Below, in pieces: positions 53,507 to 64,000 of a stretch of 64,000 bases of DNA. Source of the stretch: Paragonimus skrjabini miyazakii (taxonomy: Eukaryota > Platyhelminthes > Trematoda > Plagiorchiida > Troglotrematidae); assembly GCA_014338405.1 (NCBI GenBank), contig JTDE01000118.1:210968-274967 (forward strand), read 5' to 3'. Position numbers and translations under genes: made by a program. Position 1 is the stretch's first letter; every line of letters starts with the position of its first letter. Under the pieces are notes generated by a model, which was not told where the DNA came from, did not search any database, and saw only the letters and a program-made list of their open reading frames with translations.

Positions 53507-53592
53507 GCTTCGTTTCAAAAACGGCCCACTGGAAAGTCTATGGGAATGCGACAGCTGCGATCGATTGTGGGTGATATACAATCTATATGGAA
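53507..53592 (+). repeat. Dispersed ~110-bp repeat, copy 4
   Basis: It carries the ACTGGAAAGTCTATGGGAAT and GACAGCTGCGATCGATTG blocks followed by TGGGTGATATACAATCTA, in plus orientation. With copy 3 it forms an imperfect inverted repeat. A 128-residue minus-strand frame (53438-53824) runs across this copy and the sequence beside it; I do not regard it as a gene. Confidence 0.78.
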
Positions 53593-53719
53593 ATCGAAAT
53601 CCCCTACTATTCGGGGAGGGACGGTTTGCTTGGGGTTTTGCAACCGGATTCGGGTAACCTTTGCAGCGACTAGGATATGGTATGTCACATATCAGATGTG
53701 AAAACGCGTGGAGCAATAG

Positions 53720-53758
53720 ATCGATATAAATGCGACATCTGTATCGATCAGGTGTGTC
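53720..53758 (+). repeat. Possible degraded fifth copy of the ~110-bp repeat
   Basis: AATGCGACATCTGTATCGAT and the following GGTGTGTCAAAAT resemble the core of copy 4 with several substitutions and a one-base gap. The match is short and could be chance. Confidence 0.35.
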
Positions 53759-53862
53759 AAAATGGAGTTGGAGGTGTTTCCTTATTGTCCAGTTGTCAAC
53801 CAAGGAGAACAGTTGTTTGAACAAAACCCACGGGACTGGTCGAACAATGGGTAGAATACAAG

Positions 53863-54390
53863 CAAGTTGTAGATGGCATTTTCGGTGCCGTTTATATGAG
53901 CACTAATACAAAATCTCTATTGTCCTGTGGTAACCACGTTTACAAGAATTTGAGCGTTATTATCGAAATAGAACACAATGGAAGACTAGCTTTCCTAAAT
54001 ACGTCTCTACTGAAACGTCTCGATGGATAAATTCACCAAAGCATATATAAGAAGCGGACATGGAATTGTCACCATACTCAGCCTTGTAACAGTGAAGTAA
54101 ATACGGGACTTGATAGAAAGTACAGCGAAGCGAATCTATAAACTTTGTGTTGAGGACGTGCTAGACAGAGAGTTCAAGCTTTCAAGCGAAACTTTTCTTG
54201 CGAATGGATATCATGAAAACTTATTAGTTACTGATAAGTAATAGGATCTTTGATTGATATAAAGGGAACATCACTCCCAGCTGACTGCAGCTCTCGCGTT
54301 TGCATAAATTTTTTCAACAAGCCCCAGTCTAAACAAAGCGCTGTACCTGAGTGTCTTACTAGTTATAGCTTGACAGTAGCACATGTTCGT
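53863..54390 (+). mobile_element. PLE-4: Penelope-like element fragment, catalytic box VVDG
   Basis: It starts inside the RT palm: the frame from 53863 reads QVVDGIFGAVYMS, in the place where the family has YVDDTFxxV, so both the Tyr and the second Asp are lost. It continues as NHVYKNLSVIIEIEHNGRL and AFLNTSLLKRLDG, matching the conserved NHGRLAFLDTLL-type block. Shifted frames then give SIYKKRTWN and LDREFKLSSET-like pieces near 54040-54200. The frame beginning at 54250 contains LPADCSSRVCINFFNKPQS and VPECLTSYSL, which resembles the linker before the GIY-YIG domain. No endonuclease core is readable after about 54390. The repeat pair at 53.2-53.6 kb lies directly upstream. Confidence 0.8.
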
Positions 54391-57300
54391 ACCACTACCG
54401 GGATTCAACCTCCCATCTCTATTTCCTGTGACATGAATGATGAGCGCTGCACTACTAACCTCATATTAGACAAAGTATGCCAGCTAGTTTCCCTGCTACT
54501 TACAAATCCAATCATCTCTTTGGTTTTAGTTTGGTCAGAAGCCCTGATCACAGTATCGGGAAGTGAAGTTACCAGAACAGTTATCGCGTCTCCTTTCAAG
54601 GCGATCTAGCAAATCACCGGTTCATGATACACAACGACCTAAGAGTCGAAGAGGGAAATTTGCTGTCGGTCGCACGATGTCCCGTGCAAGGATTAAGTTT
54701 CAAGTGTACCACTGAGCAGAAGACTAGACAAAAACCTGAATTTTACTGTTCACGCAACACACCTAAGACTAGAGGTTACCTCAACAACTGGACAACAATG
54801 AACAATCGCCGACTCACTTTTGGCCCACCTGATCGATTCGTAACCCAGAATAAATATGACTATCGCATTTAAGTCGATCTACAGCGTACCATGTTTCCAC
54901 ATTATAGATGTGAAATGTCTTAAGCTAGCCGCTGTGGAAACAACCTGTGTCAAGGTACATTTAGGAATAGCGTCACAAATATACTAATGCCATTAGTTTG
55001 TAATTGATCTGAAGACAAACAAACATTTCAATATTTCATGAATTCTCCGACTGTAGCTGGCAGCTAAATTGCACAAAAATATCTTGCACTCTTAGGTAAA
55101 CGATATGTTGAGTGGTTAAGTAGCTTCTATTAATGTATCGTTCTTTGTTCGCCCAGGATAAGTTACACAAACCGCGTGATAAGGTGGTTACCTGAACTCT
55201 TTCGGGAGCATCAACCAGCATGGCTACCTCGCGATTTGACAAGGGCTGGCTTCTCTTTGATCGCTTTGCACTCAGTCAGTCATTCAATCAACTCCCTCTA
55301 AGCTGCTGGGTTCGTGTCATAAAAGCAGAATAAATCGACAGATGTTTGCTGGTAACCGTAGAATCCACTGTCGGTTGACTACCTTTTTCCTACTAAATAA
55401 CCATACTTGCTAACAGATCGATTACTATTACACAGTCCCATGTTCACAAGCGGAACAAACCGATCACACAATCAAGACTACCATCTGGTCAGGTACTTTT
55501 GTTGCTTACAATCCGCTTGTTACTTATTAAGTGACTTGACATCAGAAATCATTTCTTCTGGCAATGACAACAAACCTTTTGACCCATTAGTTTAGTACAT
55601 CTTGTACATGGTTAATCTGTGTGAAAGAACAGTATTCAGCCCACTGATGAGTCACTAAAACAAAGTTTGTTTGTCATATGTTCTTAGCACAACGCTTAGC
55701 GTATTAGTCGAAGTAAACAATGTAGGTAAGTTAACAACGAACCCACCTTTGACTGCAGTATCCTGAAGCATCACTTGTTGTTCCCCAACAGCTATAGGAA
55801 AATGAAATGTATGATCATTGTGTGATCATACTAAGAGATAACGTATGATCAGAAACGTTTGTTGTGAAATGTTGACTACAGTGTGAACAGACTGAAACCA
55901 TTTTATCATGCTTTTCACTATGATTGTTGTTACTTCTTTTCAGCATTCCTTATTCTCTCAAAGTTGCTGATCTACCAGCCTTATTGTCATGAAGTTAGTG
56001 CCACAAGTAGAGGCAGAGTTGTTTGTAAATAATGTTCATGACGGTTAAACTGGCCGTTCACTTCTTGGTGATGCCAGGTACTTTAGATTAGCAAGCGAGT
56101 TGTCGGTAACCTTTAAATAATCGATCAAGCAAGCGCGCAACGCAATGGGCAATAGACGTCCCAGTTGTCAGTAGAACGACTACATGCTGCCTCCAAGTTG
56201 CAGCAAGTCTCCATAATTCTCAGTGGATGTTAGAGTGAACCTGTTACTGTTAGGGTTGACTTTGCGTTTCTTTTCGTAAATGGTTGGTCCTTGTTAACGT
56301 ACCAATATATACGTTCTGGGTACTGGTTGCGTTCAACCTTCTCCCTTCAGTCTGAACGTGTTTTTCTGAACATCTGCTCAGCTGGTGGCAAACACCAGTA
56401 GGCCAGATTCAAACACTTGTTTCGTTCCCAGAATAAATCAACCGCCAGAACGGACTGAAAATTTCTGTATTTCTTGGAAGAATGTTTTTCCATTTCTATT
56501 CCGATGAACTATGAACCGTAGAGTCGTTAGTCTAAGACTCAATTTATTATGATTTTCAATATGCCCAACGTGGACTATTTTACGCATTCTTCGGTTGCGT
56601 CAAAGTCGTTAAAATTACCGGGCCGGTCGTAAGCATTTTGAAGTCATTAACATGCATTGTGCGATCGGAACGACTAAGGTATAAACCAACTACCATTGTT
56701 CAAAAAATAACAGTGTTTTATGGGAGTAGTTGAACAACTTCCAACACGTAAACCTGACTAATGTTTCGCAGTTTTCCCAACAAACCTCGCGTGGAATCTG
56801 TTCGGAAAGATTCAGGCGCATCAGTGAGTTACACGTAGTCTGAATCCATTGAAGCCATCTGAAACGGTCTTATACACAAAATGACTCTACGGGTTCTTGA
56901 AACGTCAAAACCAAGGTCAAACAATGAATTTCATAAAGTGTTGATGAAATTGTAGAATATTTTAATTTCCTCTGACATACAACATGGTTCAACCACCATT
57001 CCAAGTAAACGAGCAAATAACAACTAAACTACGGAGCTATTCAAAATTCACACAAAACAGCAAAAATCATTCATTGCAGCAGGTAAATTCATTAGTAGTA
57101 TTAGTGATGAAACAAGTTACAACCATTATATTGAGAAAAGCTTAAGAGATGTGTAAATGTGATTATAAGTGATACTCATTGGCATACACCAAATGCTATC
57201 GGACAATCGGTCCAGAACGCCTAATCTAGCAGAACACAAATGTGTGAAGAAGAAACACCTCGCCAACAGACGATCCATACATTTCAAACAAACAGCAAAC

Positions 57301-59989
57301 AAGTTCATTTTTGCACTACGTTGTGCATGGCTCATACCTATATGGACGGCATGATATGTACACAGTGTGGACAATATTATCCAAGGGATAGCAAGACTTG
57401 AAGTATGAACAGTATGAGCATTTTACTTTACACACAGTGCGTTGCAAAACAAGGAATTATGTTTGGTTACTGTTAGATAAACACCAACAGCTTATTGTGA
57501 AAAACTTACAGTGTTCTCTCAGAATGAAATATGCCTATCTGAGGAATATAGTCAACATTAATTGGCGCACTACGCTGCAACATAGCGAAACGCACGTGTG
57601 TTTTAAGTATATCTGCAGTCGCTTAAAAGAATTTGACGCTGTTCTGATCATCCCGAAAGTAGTTATAAATAGCATAGTGTAAAAATAGATATTGTTCTTG
57701 AATTCGCAGCCAGTTCGGATTCAGTCGATTGCGGACCATTTAAATGGTTGACAATAAACAGTGACATATCAACGGATTACATGTGGTAACATACTGGCTT
57801 ATGGACATTTTTACTCACGTTTTCTTTAGACAGATATGAGTTTGTTACACTTTCCTTCATTAATAGTAAAGAACAATAGATAACCCTATCCGCCGTTTCC
57901 CTATTGCAAGCAGACTGACAGCAGAAATTAATATGAGGTATCGCTAATGTTTAAAATAAACCTTCAGTATTTCCCCCTGTGTGTTCGGCTGACATTTTAA
58001 TTTATTCGCATAAGTTGCATTACGTCGAAAATTCAGCAGTCCATTTCACATAAACCTAACCGAGCTGAGATTAATATACACATTCCATTCTGACGGCATC
58101 TTGTAATTTTGCAAAGTCTTCCTTGTAAGCCATATCTTAACTTGCATTCAAATGTTTATCAAAAAACAACTTTATGTGTTTACACTCAAAAAAGTATTAT
58201 TTTATGTCAAACTATATATATAATCAAATCTGGGAACGAAATAGATTTTAATCTTGCAGTTATGTGTAACTACATTTCTGTTTTGCAACAGATTAGTAGT
58301 CCTTCCTGTCTTTCATACCTGGTGGTACGATGGCACGAATATTAAAAAAACAGGTTTGATGGGTCTGAAAAAAGTATACCAAAAGTTCTTGAAAAATGTA
58401 CAAGCCCAAATATTCAACAATACAGTGAATGAATGACTTGTTCGGTTGAACAACCACAAGCCATTCTCAAATAAGCTGGAAGTTGACGTAAATAACCAAA
58501 ACAGGACAGATGATCTTTTGATGGACTTTCATCCGTTTGATAAAATGTTCTAGTGTGTCACTCACCTCGCCATTCTATCCTATGTATATCTTCCTAAATG
58601 AAAAGCGTTCAAAGGAGATAGGAATTGCTTAATACATTGAAAAAATATTGTTAATTCACCAAATCCCAGGTTTAACTGTAACCATTGGAGGCATTGAATT
58701 CTTTCACAAAATCTGAATAACTTTGAAGTGCCTCGTTACACTTTTGTAACACAGCATGCCAGTTAGCATTTATTGGTTTATACAGCGAATGTGCATGCAA
58801 GTCATGAAAACAAATTTCTTTGTAGCACGAACTTATTTTGTTATTAGAAAAAGTGATACCAATCTTCCACGAAATAGACAATAGTTACACTCGACGTTAT
58901 CAAAGGATAATGCCGGTATTGAGGTTGATTGGCTAGTTAACTTTTAGTTAGAGCTTTGATTCAATTACTTCAGCGGTTTAAATTCGACTTGTTCAAGTGG
59001 GTTATTTTAATCAATTCTCTATAAACAACCTCGATGCAAAGGTTGATCGCCATTCCGATTGGCTGGTGTTTAACAACGCATAAGCTGCTGTTAACAGCTT
59101 TTTCGAGGTTCCGTTTAGCTCCACTACTTATGTTGGAGTTCTACTTTAATGTAGTCCCATTGCACTTGTTATAAGAAAGTAGACGCTTGTTGCAGCATAA
59201 TAATTTGTGGCTGCCCTTTACTTACCCATCATGCAGTTATTTTTCTCTGCGTCATAAAATCAGTGTAGTACTTCTCTGTGTAAAGACGGATGTTGAGTTA
59301 GCGGATATAGTGAACAGCTGACCAGTAACCAGTTTGGAGAACACGTATGAGTCAAATTACATCTGCTAGGTGCTTTAGATTTCTGTCCAGCCACTCTCAG
59401 CCTTTTGTTAGAAAGATGAGTTGCAGTGTACAAAAGAAGTGATTAGTTGTGTGCACAGGTGATCAAAATAAAAACTGTAAGATAATGATTGTTGAATATA
59501 ACACTAGTATTATTGGAAGAATCAGAAGCAAGCCCTGTGGTAAACCGATTGTTGGCAAATTAGCCAACATCAATGCGAAATAAAACTCTGTTTGAACGAA
59601 CAATGTTTCAACGAGCGGCAGGAACCTATTGTATTCTGAATGACTATTTTTGCTAACCTCACCAAAGAACCCGAAAACCAAACAGTAACACTCAACACAA
59701 GGGATGCAACTTTATTGGATGAAGGAGCATTTTTCTGGCTTCGGGTTAAACAAAGGCAAACAACTATACACAGTTAAGGAGTAAAAACATAGAGAAGGAT
59801 GTCAACAGGCATGCTAACGTTTTGGACATTAACAAGCCTGATGAAATAAAGGTCAAACATGAATAGAAATATCCCTAATTCCTACATTCTCATAACAAAC
59901 TGAGATTACAAACAGTTCATTAAATACCAATTCAGTTGATGTCTTCCGGATGCCTGATAATCCTTTGATGGTTGTTTTTTATACCATAA
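54391..59989. other. Unassigned non-coding stretch
   Basis: No recognised gene. On the minus strand around 54395-54415 a GAGGTTGAATCCCGG sequence resembles a tRNA B box, but no A box could be placed with confidence. A perfect hairpin at 55809-55831 is listed separately. Confidence 0.45.
55809..55831. other. Perfect 9-bp inverted repeat, with a third copy of the arm nearby
   Basis: GTATGATCA, then TTGTG, then TGATCATAC. The arm sequence GTATGATCA occurs once more about 12 bp downstream (55843-55851). It is an isolated palindrome without a neighbouring gene. Confidence 0.65.
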
Positions 59990-60125
59990 GAATAAACGAT
60001 GACTTATTCTTTGCATCCAAACTAAACGAGTTTAGTTCGTTTAATTGGGACGTGAAACAAACCAATTAGTAAATTAGGTACAGTAATCCAACTCCAAAAA
60101 TAATTCGCCCGCCTGTCCCACGTGA
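59990..60125 (+). repeat. Direct repeat, copy 1 (possible PLE 5' region)
   Basis: This aligns with 61978-62115 at roughly three quarters identity by eye. The best block is ATCCAAACTAAAC, one variable base, then AGTTTAGTTCGTTTAATTGGGA; another is TAAATTAGGTACAG, then AATC. Because the second copy lies just upstream of PLE-5, this may be the remnant of another element's 5' region. The 1.6 kb between the copies has no PLE coding sequence that I can read. Confidence 0.78.
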
Positions 60126-61977
60126 CTGTCTACTCAGCGAGGATTTCCCAGCTTATGATACGGCGCCTTATTCCAAGTGCTTTGTCTTCCTCGTCAACTT
60201 CGCTACAAAGCAACCTTGTTGTAGAGGTTAGTTGTCTTGTGAGAAAATTTTTCAAGGTGATTCGTTTGTTCTCAAAACCACAAAGATATGATATCAGTTT
60301 TTCAGACCATCTAACATTTCTGGCAAAATTTCAAGACCAGCCTCCAATGGTTATGTGCGTTATCTGGCGTCGTTAACAGCCAGCTTTAACGTTAGCTCAT
60401 CCATATTGAAGTGTGTGCGATGGTAAAAGACAAACGTGCGGCTTACTGCATAGCTGCGGAAACAGTTTGATAACTTCGCTTTCTCCATAGTGGCTTTGGA
60501 CTAACTCTTGTTCTCAGGGCGAGCTAATCGCAAGAGAGATTTCACATTTGCGGTGCATGTATGGAAACAGTATCCAAACACTGTCTTAATATGTGGATGA
60601 TAGAAAAATAAGATGATTGATTATTAATGGATCCAGGTGCACCGTATATCTTGTGACATTGTCATTTTCTGACCTTAGGATGTACTAGATTGTCGTGATA
60701 AACAAATCGACTAATGAACCACCCAGGAAGTCAAAATATTAACATGGATGAAGTCCGTATGATCAATAAGTGTAATTTAGGGAGCTTTTATTGAGAACAA
60801 AAGTGCAATAAAAGACAGTTGCCTATCCGGTTATAACTGTCGCAACTAGAAGGTCGTCCGTTATGCACACTGCTTTATAATATACGTATATCGAACGTGA
60901 CAGCTAACAATATCACTTCAATTTTGCATTCTAAAGTATTGGTGCTAATTTATAGTGAAGTTTTAACTTTTGCGCACCGACCTCTACTAAACTGATACGA
61001 TCGTTCAATTACACTGCAAACTACAATCTCAGGACATGGGAAGAATTGAAAGGCCAGTTATTATTTATCCAGTTTTCAAAAAAGCTTCTGTTGGTCGAAT
61101 TCTTGAGAACAAATTTTAAAAAATAAATCGCAATAAAAACGTTAGTATTTTTTACCAAACATTTGATCGTGGACGACAGTAATCTGCAATCAGTAACCGT
61201 CCGCAATAGTTATTATATTAACAGAAACAAAAATTTAAAAAAAGTCTATAAAAACCAAAAGAAGTAAGTTTTGTAGTCGTACTATCTTAACGTCGCCAGA
61301 AGCCAGCACGGAAGACAAATTCACAAATTGGCATACAACGCAAATGATAATTAGTGATTTCCATTAGCAATCTGCCAGGACAATATTTTTTGTGTACATC
61401 AATAATCTTTGAAAATTTTTTAAATTTCTGCATGAGGAATCCATAAATTAGAAACTTTCGTATTTTGTCTCTATGAAACATTGAACTAACACAACTATTT
61501 GACTTAAAAAAGCATTGGACATGAACTTTAGTTCTAATTGTAATGGTATAGTGTCAATCAAAAATATTTTTTACCTTCAACCAAAATGATTGATAAACTC
61601 CTAGAGAGGGTTTCTGAACGATGAAACGGAAAATAAATTGGTAGAATTTTTTTGCAAAAAATTAAATGTAAACTTGCTAGTCCAAATCGAGATGACAACA
61701 ACCAAATCAGAAAAATATTAGTCTCAAAATATATTAGGTTACGTTGTGGCGGTGATGTTTTATTATGTATTCGAAGGGTATTGTTTTGCCAGCTCTTCCC
61801 TAAACTTACTGTAGTATATGTCGTGTTTGTAATCTGTGTATTATGTGATTTATTACACGCTTTGAACTTGCACAGAAAAATGTTACAGCTGTGCAAGGTG
61901 ACCAACATTCCTCGCTGTGAACTCACTCGTTAAACGGGATATACTAACTAGGCTGACAAATTATCTAGAACACAAGA
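60126..61977. other. Unassigned AT-rich stretch between the direct repeats
   Basis: It becomes very AT-rich towards 61.0-61.7 kb. The frames at 61558-61926 (minus) and 61652-61933 (plus) overlap on opposite strands and show no domain, so neither is called. Confidence 0.45.
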
Positions 61978-62115
61978 TTGAATGACGACTCACTTAGTCT
62001 TTATATCCAAACTAAACCAGTTTAGTTCGTTTAATTGGGAGAGGAAACAAACTAATCTGTAAATTAGGTACAGCAATCTAACTGCGAACACAATGCATCT
62101 GCCTGTTCCATACGA
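61978..62115 (+). repeat. Direct repeat, copy 2, directly upstream of PLE-5
   Basis: This is the second copy of the repeat at 59990-60125, ending about 120 bp before the first ATG of the PLE-5 region (62236). Penelope-like elements often carry terminal repeats or partial tandem copies, so it could be the 5' untranslated or pseudo-LTR part of PLE-5. I did not find a hammerhead-ribozyme core in it. Confidence 0.78.
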
Positions 62116-62235
62116 AATGTTACTCCGGAGAACATCATAAGAATTGCGTTTTCTCAGTCTTATTCAAGTTCATCAGGGGAACAAACTGTTTCAAATTTCT
62201 CCACAGAAGATTCCCGAAAGATAGTACCAGCAATC

Positions 62236-64000
62236 ATGGAAACCTCCTCCGTCTCAAGTGCAAGTTGGTCACCGAATGACGACGTATTCAGTTTTACAAA
62301 ACATGCTTGTCCAAGTGTCAGTCTCCGTGCGAGTTTATCAAAATATTCTCGTCATGTAAGCTGCAGTCAAACAGCTCTAACCTCAGGCGGATTACCAATC
62401 CCATCTCAGGCTGCGTCAAAGAAAGTTGGAATCGCTCAAAAAGATGCACGGAAAGCTGTAACCTATTGTGAATAACCTAGCAACTGTATGTCGAATGAAG
62501 TAAACGAATTTTGTAGTGCAGTTATGCAACGCGCTTAAGCGAATGTGACAAAATCGCTTGATAACTCCTTTTGTCAGCTTACAAATACGTAATCATTTCC
62601 TGAAGATTTGGATGAGTGTGTAATCAACCTCTCATCAAAAACACTACCGCGTACTCAAATTGAAGCCCTATATCACAAAGAAAATTAAAGAATTGTGATT
62701 ACTCGCCTAGTTTGAAAATCCTTACGATCAGCTTCAGCAACATTCGCCAACGTCTGAAGAATATCAAAACTGCCTGAAAGTAAAACTGGTGGATGTCTCC
62801 TACCAACATCAGAATTACAAACAGAAGCGCCACAACTTACTAAAACCGGCACACTTCCAAGGCCCAAAAAAAATAAGACAGAATGAGAACTTGTTGGTAT
62901 TAGGTCCGGACAAAGGTTTAGCGGTTGTGTTGATGGACAAACCGGCGTATTCTCTGTCGATTAATACAACCTGATAAAACCAATGGGTACACGCACACCG
63001 TATATGTACGGACTGATCAAAGCCCACAAACTCAATGTCCCACTTCCGCCCATTATGCCCCTGTGTAAAGCACTGCAGCACAAATTAGCCCGTTGGTTAG
63101 CTGATTTGCTGGAACCAGTCATAAGACCATACAGTAAGTACAATCCGAAGGACAGTTTCCAAAGTGTTAATTGTATAGATGGTTTAAATATCCGATGTGT
63201 TAACCTGACGTGACGTCCTTGTTTACCAACATTCCGCCCCAGGAAATAGTTGATAGCATTTGCGAGTTTATTGTTAGCAGCAGTACTCCGTTCCCAACCT
63301 GCTGATTGAACCGAAATCAATATTACTTTTAATTACGCATAATGTAATGTTCAACTTCCAGACGTATGGTTCCGGACAAATGGACAGGGTTGCAATGGGT
63401 AGTCCGCTGTGTCCACTTCTAGCAGATTTCTTCATGGCCAAAGTAGAAGCTACATTATGCGAAAGCCTGTTAATATCAGTGTTGTACAGACGCTATGTAG
63501 ACGACGTTCTAGCAATCTTTGAGAGCTAGAGTGAATCAAATACGTTATTCTCAAAGTTAAATCAAGCTTATGCGAACTTGAAACTGACGAGAGAGTACGA
63601 AACGAATGACTGCCTTCCGCACCTAGACATTTTAGTCACTTGAAGATCACATGTCACGATAAGAAGATTCGTCTACAAGAAGCCTACTCGGACAGGATAA
63701 TACACGCATTTCAAAAGCTTCTGTCCGGCGCAGCTTAGGAGAACTCTAATCAGGACGCGTTTCCACAGAGCACGGAGGATTAGCACAGAAGACGACCTAT
63801 ACCTAAAGTTAGGTTTGCTGACACACACTCTGTATGTCAAAGAGTAAACCTTGTGATTTATTAGAAAGTACAGCAGAACCGTCATTCCACCTGTGGAAGT
63901 GGCGAAAGCATCGAAGAGGAAGGTGTGTTCAGAACTCCCGTTTCAACAATGACGAGGAAACGTCTAATAGCTGCTGTATTCAGGACTTATAACGATGCAA
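62236..64000 (+). mobile_element. PLE-5: Penelope-like element, best preserved copy, runs off the window
   Basis: The conserved blocks appear in family order. A possible N-terminal frame is 62236-62475. At about 62550-62670 comes NLSSKTLPRTQIEALY. At 62711-62971 come FENPYDQLQ, TSEEYQNCLKVKLVDV and LVLGPDKGLAVVLMDK, preceded by a TAG where the family has Gln. At 62983-63213 come YMYGLIKAHKLNVPLPPI, ARWLADLLEPV and NPKDSFQSV. At 63207-63305 comes DVTSLFTNIPPQEIVDSI, with motif A Asp intact. At 63347-63529 come DRVAMGSPLCPLLADFFMA and RRYVDDVLAIFES, with YVDD intact at 63494-63505. Then follow NDCLPHLDILVT, YKKPTRTG, RRTLIRTRFHRARRISTED and RKRLIAAVFRTYNDA at the edge. The GIY-YIG domain should lie beyond 64000. 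There are at least four phase changes and several stops, so it is inactive as read. Confidence 0.92.
62711..63529 (+). pseudogene. Penelope-like reverse transcriptase region of PLE-5
   Basis: This is the RT core of PLE-5, in three main open blocks separated by phase changes (62711-62971, 62983-63213, 63207-63305) and a fourth (63347-63529). Family RTs copy RNA into DNA and are related to telomerase RT; here the three catalytic Asp of motifs A and C are all still encoded. Motif B reads DRVAMGSPLCP where the family has DGVAMGSPLGP, a Gly-to-Arg and a Gly-to-Cys change. The protein cannot be made in one piece, but the low density of damage compared with PLE-1, PLE-3 and PLE-4 suggests a younger insertion. 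Confidence 0.88.

Noticed and set aside
53438..53824. Minus-strand frame of 128 residues.
   Set aside because: It runs across copy 4 of the dispersed repeat and its flanks, shows no domain, and other repeat copies do not keep the frame.
57126..57374. Minus-strand 82-residue frame rich in Cys and His.
   Set aside because: The Cys and His spacing fits no zinc-binding motif I know, and the opposite strand is open too.
61558..61933. Overlapping frames on both strands, 122 residues minus and 93 residues plus.
   Set aside because: No recognisable domain, very AT-rich sequence, and mutually exclusive readings.
62961..63320. Minus-strand frame of 119 residues opposite PLE-5.
   Set aside because: It is antisense to clearly recognisable PLE reverse-transcriptase sequence on the plus strand.

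Overview
The window looks like repeat-rich, non-genic DNA from a flatworm nuclear genome, most likely a blood fluke (schistosomatid) or another trematode. It is AT-rich, reading frames are short and broken, and there is no operon-like gene packing. The recognisable coding matter is decayed retroelements of two kinds that are abundant in trematodes: Penelope-like elements (PLEs) and the 3' end of an RTE/SR2-like non-LTR retrotransposon. The host assignment is inference from family content. I found no intact host gene, tRNA, rRNA, spliced-leader RNA or CRISPR array, and no prokaryotic or organellar signature.

Layout. 1-7.2 kb: no recognised gene; one copy of a dispersed ~110-bp repeat at 1.15-1.26 kb and an AT-only tract at 6.8 kb. 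7.26-7.95 kb: RTE-like ORF2 C-terminus, 3' UTR and terminal GATGAT tail, plus strand. 9.82-9.91 kb: second copy of the ~110-bp repeat. 16.85-17.66 kb: large inverted repeat with 253-bp core arms about 96% identical and a 242-bp spacer. 23.26-24.86 kb: two PLE fragments pointing at each other (PLE-1 plus, PLE-2 minus). 29.57-30.79 kb: PLE-3 (plus). 42.39-42.53 kb: possible tRNA-like SINE remnant. 43,530-43,629: assembly gap of exactly 100 N. 53.21-53.76 kb: head-to-head copies of the ~110-bp repeat. 53.86-54.39 kb: PLE-4 (plus). 60.0 and 62.0 kb: a ~125-bp direct repeat. 62.24-64.0 kb: PLE-5 (plus), the longest and best preserved copy, running off the end of the window.

The five PLE fragments can be compared through the reverse-transcriptase catalytic box. 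PLE-2 and PLE-5 still read YVDD, while PLE-1 reads YVGD, PLE-3 YASD and PLE-4 VVDG. All five carry stops or frameshifts, so none is active as it stands, although PLE-5 may be fairly recent. The remaining sequence holds nothing I can assign. No convincing new biological system is present; the most distinctive unexplained structure is the inverted repeat at 16.85-17.66 kb.
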